In this document: positions 16,457-23,510 of the stretch, in pieces
How positions within the stretch are numbered: position 1 is the stretch's first letter
Layout of the letters: every line of letters begins with the position of its first letter
Assembly (NCBI GenBank): GCA_002306375.1
Contig: DBRU01000109.1
Coordinates: 407-30,122 of the forward strand
Source: Faecalibacterium sp. UBA1360
GTDB lineage: Bacteria > Bacillota > Clostridia > Oscillospirales > Ruminococcaceae
Direction of reading: 5' to 3'
DNA length: 29,716 bases
Made by a program: the position numbers and the translations under genes
The notes under the pieces: generated by a model
Seen by the model: only the letters and a program-made list of their open reading frames with translations
The model's database searches: none
What the model was told of the DNA's origin: nothing

Positions 16457-17680
16457 ATGCGCGCTTACGAGCGTTTTCTGAACTATGTAAAGGTCTATAC
16501 CACCTCGGACCCCGACAGCAACACCCATCCCACCACGGCCCGCCAGTTCGATCTGGCCCATATGCTCTGCAAAGAGCTGGCCGGCCTGGGCCTGGCGGAC
16601 GCCCGGGTGGATGAGCACGGCTATGTCTACGCCACGCTGCCCGCCACGCCCGGGTACGAAGGGACTGCGGGTCTTGGCTTCATTGCTCACATGGATACCT
16701 CGCCCGACACCTCGGGCGAAAACGTGTGCCCCCAGCTGCAAGAAAACTACGACGGCGGCGACGTTACCCTGCCCGCCACCGGCGACGTCATGCGGGTGTG
16801 CGAGTTCCCGTTTTTGGCCGAGATGAAGGGCCAGACCCTGATCACCGCCGACGGCACGACGCTGCTGGGCGCCGACGACAAGGCCGGCGTGGCCGAGATC
16901 ATGACGATGGTGGAGCGCCTGCGCGCCGAAAACCGTCCCCATGGCAAGATCTGCGTGGCCTTCACCCCCGACGAAGAAGTAGGGCAGGGGGCCGACCTCT
17001 TTGATGTGGAAGGCTTCGGCGCGACCTGGGCCTACACGGTGGACGGCGACGACGTGGGCGAGATCAACTACGAAAACTTCAACGCCGCCGGCGCGGTGGT
17101 CAAGGTGCACGGCTTTTCGGTGCACCCGGGCAGCGCCAAGAACACCATGCGCAACGCCCAGAACATCGCCATCGAGTTCCACAACGCCCTGCCGGCGTTT
17201 GCCCGCCCTGAACACACCGAAGGGTATGAGGGATTTTTCCATCTGTGCAGCATGATCGGCGACGTGACCGAAGCCAAGCTCGGCTATATCCTGCGGGACC
17301 ATGACGCCGCCCGGTTTGAGGCCCGCAAAGCCCAGATGCAGCACATCGCCGCCTGCCTGAACGACAAGTACGGCGACGGCACTGTGGAGGTGGAACTGGC
17401 CGACAGCTACCGCAATATGTCCGCGCAGATCGAACCCCATTTCCATCTGATCGAAAACGCCCGCGCTGCCATCCGCGCGGCGGGGCTCACGCCCATCGAA
17501 ACGCCCATCCGCGGCGGTACCGACGGCGCGACGCTGTCCTATAAAGGCTTGCCCTGCCCGAACCTCGGCACCGGCGGGCGCAATTTCCACGGTCCCTTCG
17601 AGTGCATCACAGTGGAAAAGATGGACCAGGCCGTGGAAGTCCTTCTGAACCTGGCGGATCTGTATAAGGACCGGGCGTAA
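16457..17680 (+). CDS. pepT: Tripeptide aminopeptidase, peptidase T
   Basis: 407-aa M20B zinc peptidase that removes N-terminal residues from tripeptides in the cytoplasm. Metal and catalytic residues are visible: H78 and D80 in FIAHMDTSPD, bridging D140 in LLGADDKAG, and E173/E174 in FTPDEEVGQG. GTDGATLSYKGLPCPNLGTGG near the C-terminus is also conserved. Length equals the family norm (about 408). The ATG at 16457 follows TAAAGGAGGA at 6 nt; an upstream in-frame ATG at 16382 overlaps the promoter and is rejected. Monocistronic. Confidence 0.97.
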   Translation: MRAYERFLNYVKVYTTSDPDSNTHPTTARQFDLAHMLCKELAGLGLADARVDEHGYVYATLPATPGYEGTAGLGFIAHMDTSPDTSGENVCPQLQENYDGGDVTLPATGDVMRVCEFPFLAEMKGQTLITADGTTLLGADDKAGVAEIMTMVERLRAENRPHGKICVAFTPDEEVGQGADLFDVEGFGATWAYTVDGDDVGEINYENFNAAGAVVKVHGFSVHPGSAKNTMRNAQNIAIEFHNALPAFARPEHTEGYEGFFHLCSMIGDVTEAKLGYILRDHDAARFEARKAQMQHIAACLNDKYGDGTVEVELADSYRNMSAQIEPHFHLIENARAAIRAAGLTPIETPIRGGTDGATLSYKGLPCPNLGTGGRNFHGPFECITVEKMDQAVEVLLNLADLYKDRA

Positions 17681-17710
17681 CGCCCAAAGCCGGACCTGCG
17701 GCGAGCCCTC

Positions 17711-17739
17711 TTGACAAACCCGTTTCGGTGGGGTATAAT
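17711..17739 (+). promoter_or_regulatory. tRNA-Gly promoter
   Basis: Consensus TTGACA (17711-17716), 17-nt spacer, TATAAT (17734-17739), 13 bp before the mature tRNA 5' end. Confidence 0.9.
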
Positions 17740-17752
17740 CATTCTCACCGAT

Positions 17753-17828
17753 GCGGGATTAGCTCATCCGGTAGAGTGACTGCTTCCCAAGCAGTAGGTG
17801 GCGAGTTCGAGACTCGTATCCCGCTCCA
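17753..17828 (+). tRNA. tRNA-Gly (anticodon CCC)
   Basis: 76 nt including encoded CCA. The acceptor GCGGGAT pairs with ATCCCGC, D-stem GCTC/GAGT. The anticodon stem ACTGC/GCAGT encloses loop TTCCCAA with anticodon CCC. The T-arm is GCGAG-TTCGAGA-CTCGT. Discriminator T. A tyrosine recombinase gene lies 155 bp downstream and points at it, so this tRNA is a candidate integration site. Confidence 0.96.
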
Positions 17829-17880
17829 AAAGCGCCCCGGACCTGACGATACAACGTCAAGTCCGGGGCGCTTTCTTTTT
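17829..17880. terminator. Terminator after tRNA-Gly, probably bidirectional
   Basis: Long stem AAAGCGCCCCGGAC (17829-17842) / GTCCGGGGCGCTTT (17861-17874) with an inner TGACG/CGTCA stem, then CTTTCTTTTT on the + strand. On the minus strand the stem is followed by TTTTGG, so it may also stop integrase transcription. Between it and the integrase stop (17881-17982) I see nothing recognisable. Confidence 0.88.
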
Positions 17881-17982
17881 GCAGGGCAACCTTGCTTACG
17901 TGGCCGCCACCTAAAAAATGCCAAGAAACACGGCGTAACCTAACAAATAAACGAACAAACCCAAGGGACGGGGTATGCCGGA

Positions 17983-19101
17983 TCAGTCCATTTTTCGCAC
18001 CCCGGACACCAATGTGGCCACATCGGGGTGGGTGTAGATATTCAAAGTGGTGGTGGCGTCGGCGTGGCCGAGGATCTGCTGCACCACTTCCACCGGCAGC
18101 CCGGCGGCCAGCATACGGGTGGCGGCGGTATGGCGGCAGGTGTGGGGGCTGACCCCATCGATGCCCAGCCGCTTCATCAGGCTCTGGAAACTCTTGCGCA
18201 CATTGTTGTGGTCCCGGGGCACGCCGCCCGCGCTCTGGATCACATACCCGGCGGAGCGGTCTCCCAGCCAGGCGGCGATATACGGTTCCACGCTTTCGTG
18301 GATGGGGATGGTGCGGTCCCGGCCGGCGTCGGTCTTTTCACCGGCGATCAGATAGTGCTTTGGCAGATGCACATTCTCGGCCCGGGCCAGCAGCAACTCG
18401 TTCAGGCGCATGCCCGTGTAGATCAGCACCAGCGCGATCTTGGCGGTCTCGCCCAGGCGCTTGTCGGGGACCATGCCGCGGATGGCCTCGATCTCTGCCG
18501 CCGAAAACACCCTGGTTTTGGGGGCGTTGGCCGCGGGCAGGTGCAGGCCGGTGGCGTAGTTGGTGTGGATGATGTCCTGCTGGATGGCGTACTGGCAAAG
18601 CTGGCTGAACAGCTGCCGCTGTTTCTCGCACAGGCTGCGGCTGGCGCCCTTGGCCTTCATGGTCTCGATGATGGCCTGGTAGTCCTCGGTCTTGAGGTCC
18701 ATCATCTTGCGGTCATACAGCGGCGCCGATTTTCGGTAGGCATTGCGGTAGGAACTGACGCCGCTGGGGCCGATCTCGGGAAAGTGCAGCGCCGACCAGC
18801 GCTCATACACGTCGGTGAAGGTGTAGGCCAGCCGGCAGGCAGCTACCTTTTTGGCGTTGACGGCGTCCAGCGTGGTGACGGCCTCGCCGGCATCGGCAAA
18901 GGTGCCGATGAGGGTGCCGTCGGCAGCCACGGCGGCCCAGGGACGCGCTCGACGCCCGGACAGCTTGTACACCGTGCCGGTGCCCTTGGCCCGCCGCCGC
19001 TTGCGCCGCTGCGGGGCCGGGGCCGCGGGCTGGCGCTTGCCGCAGATATTGCAGAAAAGACTGCCCTCGGGCAGTTCCCGCCCACAGCGCACGCACACCA
19101 T
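17983..19101 (-). CDS. Tyrosine recombinase (integrase) with N-terminal zinc ribbon
   Basis: 372 aa. Residues 3-20 form a zinc-ribbon-like CxxC...CxxC (C3, C6, C17, C20), followed by a basic Pro/Arg linker. Next come an arm-binding-like segment (about 42-95), a SAM-like core-binding domain (about 93-185), and the catalytic domain. The catalytic set is complete: R232 (YTGMRLNEL), K256, H320 and R323 (SPHTCRHTAATR), H346 (ILGHAD) and Y356 (NIYTHPD). The ATG at 19101 is chosen because GGAGG lies 8 nt upstream; a GTG at 19110 overlaps that site. It probably integrates the prophage at or near the tRNA-Gly gene. It is divergent from a candidate small RNA. Confidence 0.95.
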   Translation of the reverse strand: MVCVRCGRELPEGSLFCNICGKRQPAAPAPQRRKRRRAKGTGTVYKLSGRRARPWAAVAADGTLIGTFADAGEAVTTLDAVNAKKVAACRLAYTFTDVYERWSALHFPEIGPSGVSSYRNAYRKSAPLYDRKMMDLKTEDYQAIIETMKAKGASRSLCEKQRQLFSQLCQYAIQQDIIHTNYATGLHLPAANAPKTRVFSAAEIEAIRGMVPDKRLGETAKIALVLIYTGMRLNELLLARAENVHLPKHYLIAGEKTDAGRDRTIPIHESVEPYIAAWLGDRSAGYVIQSAGGVPRDHNNVRKSFQSLMKRLGIDGVSPHTCRHTAATRMLAAGLPVEVVQQILGHADATTTLNIYTHPDVATLVSGVRKMD

Positions 19102-19123
19102 AAAAATCACCTCCGAGGCATAC

Positions 19124-19153
19124 TTGTCAAAGCCTGCCCGAAGGTGGTATAAT
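19124..19153 (+). promoter_or_regulatory. Near-consensus promoter divergent from integrase
   Basis: TTGTCA (19124-19129), 18-nt spacer, TATAAT (19148-19153) on the + strand. The -10 lies in GGTATAATCC, whose complement GGATTATACC could be the -10 of the integrase promoter, so the two promoters would overlap. Confidence 0.75.
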
Positions 19154-19159
19154 CCGAAT

Positions 19160-19238
19160 TGCAGTAGGTCGGATTATTGCCTTCAGGCAAGCTGATCTAT
19201 CCACGCCCCGCCGGTTGCCGCCGGCGGGGCGTTTTTTA
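19160..19238 (+). ncRNA. Candidate small structured RNA beside integrase
   Basis: A transcript of about 78 nt is implied by the promoter at 19124-19153 and the strong terminator at 19203-19237, with no ORF between. The RNA would fold as AGGTCGG (19166-19172) with CTGATCT (19192-19198), allowing G-U pairs. An internal TTGCC/GGCAA stem (19177-19181/19186-19190) closes a TTCA loop, and the terminator hairpin follows. No known family was recognised. It could be a regulatory RNA of the prophage, or the remnant leader of a lost early operon. Confidence 0.55.
19203..19238 (+). terminator. Strong Rho-independent terminator
   Basis: Perfect 12-bp stem ACGCCCCGCCGG (19203-19214) / CCGGCGGGGCGT (19221-19232), 6-nt loop, then TTTTTT. 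It isolates the promoter at 19148 from the head gene downstream. Confidence 0.92.
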
Positions 19239-19308
19239 TTGGGTATCTTCAAATAATTGGAACCAATTGTCTGGAAGGCCTAAGTAATGCGGCTTCGCAA
19301 AAGAATGA

Positions 19309-20475
19309 CGAAGGAAGGTAGACGAACTGGCGGCCTATGCGGCGGCACTTGTACAGAAATACGGCGAGGGCAGCGCTGAACTGGCCTGCCAGATGTACGA
19401 CGCCGTGGCCGAGGTATCCGGCGCAAATGTACCCCCGGCGCAGCCGGCGGAGCCCGCGAATTACAGCGAGACCGCCAAAATGGTGAACGGTACCAAGCAA
19501 AGCCCGCCGCTTCTGCAAAGCGGGGTGAGCCGTTTAGTCAAACAGGCCGGGGCGGATACCACGCTGAAAAACGCCATCCGGGACGGGGCCGAATGGGCCT
19601 GGGTGCCACACGGGGATACCTGTCCCTTTTGCCTGACGCTGGCCAGCCGCGGCTGGCAGAAGGCGAGCGCAAAGGTCATGAAAGGGGACCATGCCCGGCA
19701 CATCCACGCCAACTGCAACTGCGAGTTTGCCGTCAGGTTCGACAGCCGCACCACCGTGGCCGGCTATGACAAGGACAAATATCTGGCACAATACTATGAC
19801 CATGGCGGTGACATCAACGCCATGCGCCGGGCACAGTACGCCCAAGACAAGGACCGCATCAACGCCCGGAAACGCGCAGCCTATGCGGCCCGGAGGTTGC
19901 GTGAAAAAGTGGGGGATGGTATACTGAAAGACGATCAGAACCAGTACCTGACTGTGACGAAAGAAAGCGTTGAACGCGTTACAGCGTTTCGTTGCCAAAT
20001 ACTGGATGAAGCGGGCCGGACGGATCTTGCACAGGCACATAAAAACTTGCTGAAAGAAGCCATGGGCCATGATACCGGCGTCGAGGTAGCACAATGCTTG
20101 CGCATGGACATGCAAATACTTGGAAGTACCATTGTAGGCGATGGGCAGGCTTCCGTTAGGATACCGGATCACGATATCCCTTATATTGCGATGCATACCC
20201 ATCCAAGCGGGCTTACATTTTCGCCGAATGATATTGCTGCTTTTGCAAAGCGGAAAAACATGCGGATGCTGACAGCAGTTGGAAACAATGGCGTGGTTTA
20301 TGCCTTGGAGCGTGGCCAAGATTGTGATGAACATGCTCTTCTTGATTTGTCTACTCAGATGAACATGCGAATTTTTGAGTCTAGGACGAAAAAGGAAGTC
20401 ATGGACGCATTGAACGAATTCTTTGAGGAGGCTCGGAAGTATGGCGTACAGTATTACACCACAGAGAATCGATGA
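19309..20475 (+). pseudogene. 5'-truncated phage MuF/VG15-like minor head protein with C-terminal JAMM/JAB-like domain
   Basis: The frame opens after a TGA at 19306-19308. It reads as protein from the GTA GAC GAA CTG segment on, with no ATG until 19393, so the usual N-terminus is missing. Numbered from that ATG (360 aa), residues 60-116 carry a MuF/VG15-like zinc motif: C77-x2-C80 (DTCPFCLTLASRGW), then H105, C108 and C110 (HIHANCNC). After a basic stretch (145-175), residues about 180-360 form a second domain in visibly AT-richer DNA. Its JAMM-like core is IAMHTHPSGLTFSPND (H268, H270, S277, D280), with E231 as a possible catalytic glutamate. MuF-type proteins are known carriers of C-terminal effector domains. 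The C-terminal half may still be expressed from the 19393 ATG or a read-through fusion. Function of the JAMM-like domain (peptidase or deubiquitinase-like) is inferred. Confidence 0.75.
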
Positions 20476-20629
20476 ACTGAAGCGCTTCTTGAAAGAGCAT
20501 CCTATCGACCACGCCTATGATGAGCAGGCTGAACTGTTTGACGGGGATTGCCCGCCGGAGCAGTTGGCCGCGCGTTGTGCCCACGAATTACTGAAACAGA
20601 TTGGTAAATTACCCGAAGACGAAAACTAA
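20441..20629 (+). CDS. 62-aa acidic protein, candidate immunity partner of the JAMM-domain protein
   Basis: Not a recognised family. 62 aa, helical in appearance, 14 acidic against 7 basic residues. The ATG at 20441 follows GAGGAGG with a 9-nt spacer and overlaps the end of the preceding gene by 35 bp in another frame, so translation is probably coupled. Low GC matches the JAMM-like domain rather than the flanking phage genes. A small acidic protein coupled to the 3' end of an effector-domain gene is the usual layout of an immunity gene. The role is inferred from position and size only. Confidence 0.7.
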   Translation: MAYSITPQRIDELKRFLKEHPIDHAYDEQAELFDGDCPPEQLAARCAHELLKQIGKLPEDEN

Positions 20630-20632
20630 ATA

Positions 20633-20742
20633 AAAAGCATGATGCACCGGCACCATGCTTTTGTATGCGCTTTTGCACTTGACTGCAAAGGCGCTTTTGT
20701 ATGCCCACCTTGGCCGCAGGAGGCCGGGGCGGGCAATTTTTA
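20633..20742 (+). terminator. Three consecutive stem-loops ending the MuF/partner unit
   Basis: First, AAAAGCATG (20633-20641) / CATGCTTTT (20654-20662) with an inner TGC/GCA. Second, GCGCTTTTGCA (20667-20677) / TGCAAAGGCGC (20684-20694), then TTTTGT. Third, a 13-position stem at 20703-20715 / 20722-20734 with one mismatch, then AATTTTTA. The second and third look like intrinsic terminators. Between here and the scaffold gene (20743-20826) I see no convincing promoter. Confidence 0.7.
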
Positions 20743-20826
20743 TGCCAAAATTTGCCCGGTATGGCGTAAAACTGCACAGCCCGTGGGAGCGACCCCGCAA
20801 AAAGCATAGGGCGGAAAGGACCACAC

Positions 20827-21357
20827 ATGAAACGGGAAGAAGTGAAAGGCATCGTCCCCGGTATCACTGACGAACAGCTGGGGCAGGTCATGGCCCTGCA
20901 CGGCGCGGACATCGAGCGTCAGAAGCAGGCCATCGCCACCGTGACCGCCGAGCGGGACGCCGCCCGGACACAGTTGGAGCAGGCCAATGCCAAGCTGGAA
21001 GGGTACGATCCCGACTGGAAAACCAAGGCCCAGCAGGCCCAGCAGCAGGCCGACCGGCAGGTCCGGGAAATGCGGTCCCGGTATGCCGAGTCCAACGCGG
21101 CGGCGGGGCTCAACTTCACCAGCGCCGGTGCCCGCAAAGCCTTCCTGGCCGACCTGGCGGCCAAAAATCTGCCGGTGCAGGACGACGGCACGCTGTTGGG
21201 CTTTGACGACTACGTTCGGGGCTACAAAAAGACCGACCCGGGGGCATTTGCCGCCGAAGGCTACCCCAACGTGCAGGACGGCGGCGACCCCCGCAACAAC
21301 CCCACCGGGTCCACCCGCGAGCAGTTCGCCGCGTGGTTCGACCAGATCATGAAGTAA
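20827..21357 (+). CDS. Phage scaffolding protein (GP20-like)
   Basis: 176 aa. Residues about 25-90 are a charged, Gln/Ala/Glu-rich helical segment of coiled-coil type (AERDAARTQLEQANAKLEGY). The C-terminal half contains GLNFTSAGARKAFLADL and a terminal REQFAAWFDQIMK helix. This layout and its position directly before the capsid gene match the GP20-like scaffold family of Firmicutes siphophages, which guides procapsid assembly. ATG at 20827 behind CGGAAAGGA. Confidence 0.88.
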   Translation: MKREEVKGIVPGITDEQLGQVMALHGADIERQKQAIATVTAERDAARTQLEQANAKLEGYDPDWKTKAQQAQQQADRQVREMRSRYAESNAAAGLNFTSAGARKAFLADLAAKNLPVQDDGTLLGFDDYVRGYKKTDPGAFAAEGYPNVQDGGDPRNNPTGSTREQFAAWFDQIMK

Positions 21358-21369
21358 AGGAGTACATCT

Positions 21370-22254
21370 ATGGCATCTGTTGACATCAACCGTACCACCA
21401 CCGTAACCCTGCCGGGCGAAGTGTCCGGCGAGATCCTGCAAAAGACCCAGCAGGCCTCCGCTGTCATGGCACTGGCCCGGCAGATCCCGCTGCCCGGCCT
21501 GGGGGCGACCATCCCTGTCATTACCGGCGACCCGGAGGCCGGCTGGGTCGGTGAGACCGAGAAAAAGCCTGTCAAGCGCGGCACCCTGGCCACCAAGCAG
21601 ATGTCTGCCTATACCCTGGCGGTCATCGTGCCCTTTTCCAACCAGTTCAAGCGGGATGTGCCCGCTTTGTACGACCAGCTGATCCAGCGTTTGCCCGGCG
21701 CCCTGGCCAAGAAGTTTGACGCCACCGTGTTCGGCGCCGTGGACGCCCCCGGTTCCAACTTCGATACCCTGAAAAGCTGCACGGCACAGAGCATCCTCAC
21801 CAACGCCTACGGCGGTCTTGTGGCGGCCGATGCCGACATCGCCGACCATGACGGGATCCTCAACGGTTTTGTGCTGGCGCCCCGGGGCAAGGCCATTCTG
21901 CTCAACGCGGTGGACGGCAACGGCCGCCCGCTGTTCATCAACAACGTGGCCGAAGGCGCCGTCCCCATGATCCTGGGCGCCCAGGTGCGCCAGAGCAAGG
22001 GGGCCTATATCGCTGAGACCGCGTCCGACGCCGCCGTCGTAGGGTTTGCCGGCGACTGGACCCAGGCTGTGTACGGCACCGTCGAGGGCGTGCAGATCGC
22101 CATTTCCGACCAGGCCACTTTGACCGACGGCGGGACCACCATCAACCTGTTCGAGCAGAATATGTTTGCCGTGCGCGCCGAGATCGAGGTGGGGTTCCGC
22201 TGTGACACCACCGTGTTCAACAAGCTCACCGGCAACGCCAAGACGGGGGGCTGA
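21370..22254 (+). CDS. Major capsid protein (HK97 fold)
   Basis: 294 aa. The protein begins with a short N-arm, then EILQKTQQASAVMALARQIP, a hydrophobic beta segment PGLGATIPVITGDPEAGWVGE, and TLATKQMSAYTLAVIVPFSN. This is the typical order of the P-domain spine and E-loop of phage_capsid-family (HK97-like) proteins. The C-terminus AVRAEIEVGFRCDTTVFNKL is also characteristic of the family. The ATG has AAAGGAG upstream, 12 bp after the scaffold gene. No protease domain is fused to it. Confidence 0.93.
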   Translation: MASVDINRTTTVTLPGEVSGEILQKTQQASAVMALARQIPLPGLGATIPVITGDPEAGWVGETEKKPVKRGTLATKQMSAYTLAVIVPFSNQFKRDVPALYDQLIQRLPGALAKKFDATVFGAVDAPGSNFDTLKSCTAQSILTNAYGGLVAADADIADHDGILNGFVLAPRGKAILLNAVDGNGRPLFINNVAEGAVPMILGAQVRQSKGAYIAETASDAAVVGFAGDWTQAVYGTVEGVQIAISDQATLTDGGTTINLFEQNMFAVRAEIEVGFRCDTTVFNKLTGNAKTGG

Positions 22255-22256
22255 TC

Positions 22257-22553
22257 GTGAAGGAATTCATCAACAGTCTGACCGGCACCTGGATGATGGT
22301 CGCCGATGAGCGGGAGGCGGAATACCTGGCTGCCGGGCACCGACCCGCCGCATCCGAAAAGTTGCAAACCGTGTCAACGCCTGCCCCGGCGCAGCCGGCG
22401 AAAGACGCGGGAACCGGGACAGAAGGCACGCAGGGCAAGGCCGACGCCGACACAGACCGGCCCGCCGACCGCCCGGCCCAAAAGCCTGCCGCCAATGCGG
22501 CGCCGAAGAAAGCCCCCGCCGCGCAAAGGAAGAAACCGGCGGCCAAAAAGTGA
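22257..22553 (+). CDS. Small head-region protein with Ala/Pro/Lys-rich tail
   Basis: 98 aa, GTG start at 22257 behind GGGGGG. Residues 1-36 form a compact region (FINSLTGTWMMVADEREAEY) seen in short proteins encoded after the capsid gene in related phages. The remaining ~60 residues are low-complexity Ala/Pro/Lys/Asp, ending in a basic run (KKAPAAQRKKPAAKK). The tail is histone-H1-like and might contact DNA or the capsid surface. Function unknown. Confidence 0.75.
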   Translation: MKEFINSLTGTWMMVADEREAEYLAAGHRPAASEKLQTVSTPAPAQPAKDAGTGTEGTQGKADADTDRPADRPAQKPAANAAPKKAPAAQRKKPAAKK

Positions 22554-22562
22554 GGTGAGCAC

Positions 22563-22937
22563 GTGAAATACGCCGAAGTATCCGACGTGGAGGCAGGGTA
22601 CCGCAAACTGGACGCGGAGGAAAGCGAGCGGTGCGACGCCCTGCTGGAGGAAGCCGCGGTCGTCGTCGACGCCTTCAACGCCGAAGCGGACGACGACCGT
22701 AAAAAGCTGGTGTCCTGCCGTATGGTGCGCCGTCAGATGGACGCCGGAAGCCAGGGGGCGGTCAGTTTCCCCACCGGCGCCTCCCAAGGGTCGGCCTCGG
22801 CGATGGGGTATTCACAAACGTGGACCATGTCCGGCGGGTCGGTGGGGGAATTGTACCTTTCCAAGCTGGAAAAGCAGCTGCTGGGCGCCGGCAGCAAGAT
22901 TGGCGCCCGCAGCCCGGTGGAGGATCTGGCCACATGA
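22563..22937 (+). CDS. Head-tail adaptor (Gp19/Gp15-like)
   Basis: 124 aa, GTG start at 22563 behind GAGGTGAG. The N-terminal helical region (SDVEAGYRKLDAEESERCDALLEEAAVVVD) matches the connector family that binds under the portal. The mid region (VSCRMVRRQM) and the SQTWTMSGGSVGELYLSKLEKQLLG segment are also typical. It overlaps the next gene by ATGA. Confidence 0.85.
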   Translation: MKYAEVSDVEAGYRKLDAEESERCDALLEEAAVVVDAFNAEADDDRKKLVSCRMVRRQMDAGSQGAVSFPTGASQGSASAMGYSQTWTMSGGSVGELYLSKLEKQLLGAGSKIGARSPVEDLAT

Positions 22938-23266
22938 TCCACGGAATCACAGTCCGGCTGTATGTCAAAACGAAGACCGGCGACGACGCGTTCAACGCGC
23001 CGGTTTACGAAGAAACGCCGGTCGAGGTACCAAACGTGCTCATCGGCGAGCCGATGGCCGAGGATGTCATCAACGAAATGCAGCTCAGCGGAAAGCGCAT
23101 CGCCTACACTCTGGCTATCCCGAAGGGCGACACCCACGACTGGGACAATGTGACGGTGGAATTCTTCGGCCAAAAATTCCGCACCTTCGGCGGTGTGATC
23201 CAGGGCATCGACGACATGCTCCCCCTGGCCTGGAACAAGAAAGTCAAGGTGGAACGCTATGGCTAA
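22934..23266 (+). CDS. Head-tail joining protein (head closure)
   Basis: 110 aa, ATG at 22934 in an ATGA overlap with the preceding adaptor. Beta-rich sequence: IHGITVRLYVKTKTGDDAF, VEVPNVLIGEP, KRIAYTLAIPKGDTHDW, VEFFGQKFRTFG. Size, position and strand pattern fit the head closure protein (SPP1 gp16-like). Overlaps the next gene by 8 bp. Confidence 0.8.
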   Translation: MIHGITVRLYVKTKTGDDAFNAPVYEETPVEVPNVLIGEPMAEDVINEMQLSGKRIAYTLAIPKGDTHDWDNVTVEFFGQKFRTFGGVIQGIDDMLPLAWNKKVKVERYG

Positions 23267-23495
23267 AGTGAAAGTGGAACTCAACCGCCAGGGCGTGCGC
23301 GCCCTGCTTCGCTCGGAGGAAATGCGGGCGGTATGCGCCGAGCAGGCCCGGGCCATCCGCGACCGCTGCGGCGACGGCTATGCCGCCGATACCTACACCG
23401 GCAAAAACCGCGTCAATGCCATGGTGTGGGCGGACACAGCCAAAGCCAAGCGGGACAACGCCGAAAACAACACCATTCTCAAAGCCCTGAAATAG
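23259..23495 (+). CDS. HK97 gp10-like tail completion protein, short
   Basis: 78 aa. KVKVELNRQGVRALLRSEEMRAVCAEQARAIRDRCGDGY matches the N-terminal helices of HK97 gp10-family proteins, and the end (NRVNAMVWADTAKAKRDNAENNTILKAL) matches the C-terminal part. The middle beta region of the usual 110-140 aa is reduced. It therefore appears to be a naturally compact version rather than a broken gene, since it keeps both ends and a good overlap with its neighbour. Confidence 0.8.
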   Translation: MAKVKVELNRQGVRALLRSEEMRAVCAEQARAIRDRCGDGYAADTYTGKNRVNAMVWADTAKAKRDNAENNTILKALK

Positions 23496-23510
23496 GGGGG
23501 CGGTAAAACC

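Noticed and set aside
19249..19518. 89-codon minus-strand frame covering the integrase/head junction
   Set aside because: It is antisense to the conserved MuF-like coding sequence and has no ribosome site or recognisable motif.
20630..20826. Repeated GCGCTTTTG units considered as a CRISPR-like or tandem repeat array
   Set aside because: Only two copies occur, and both are explained as part of a terminator hairpin. No repeat-spacer periodicity was found here or elsewhere in the window.
23259..23495. gp10-like gene considered as a frameshifted or truncated pseudogene
   Set aside because: Both family ends are present in one frame, the gene overlaps its neighbour neatly, and the next gene has its own ribosome site. 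A compact natural version is the simpler reading.
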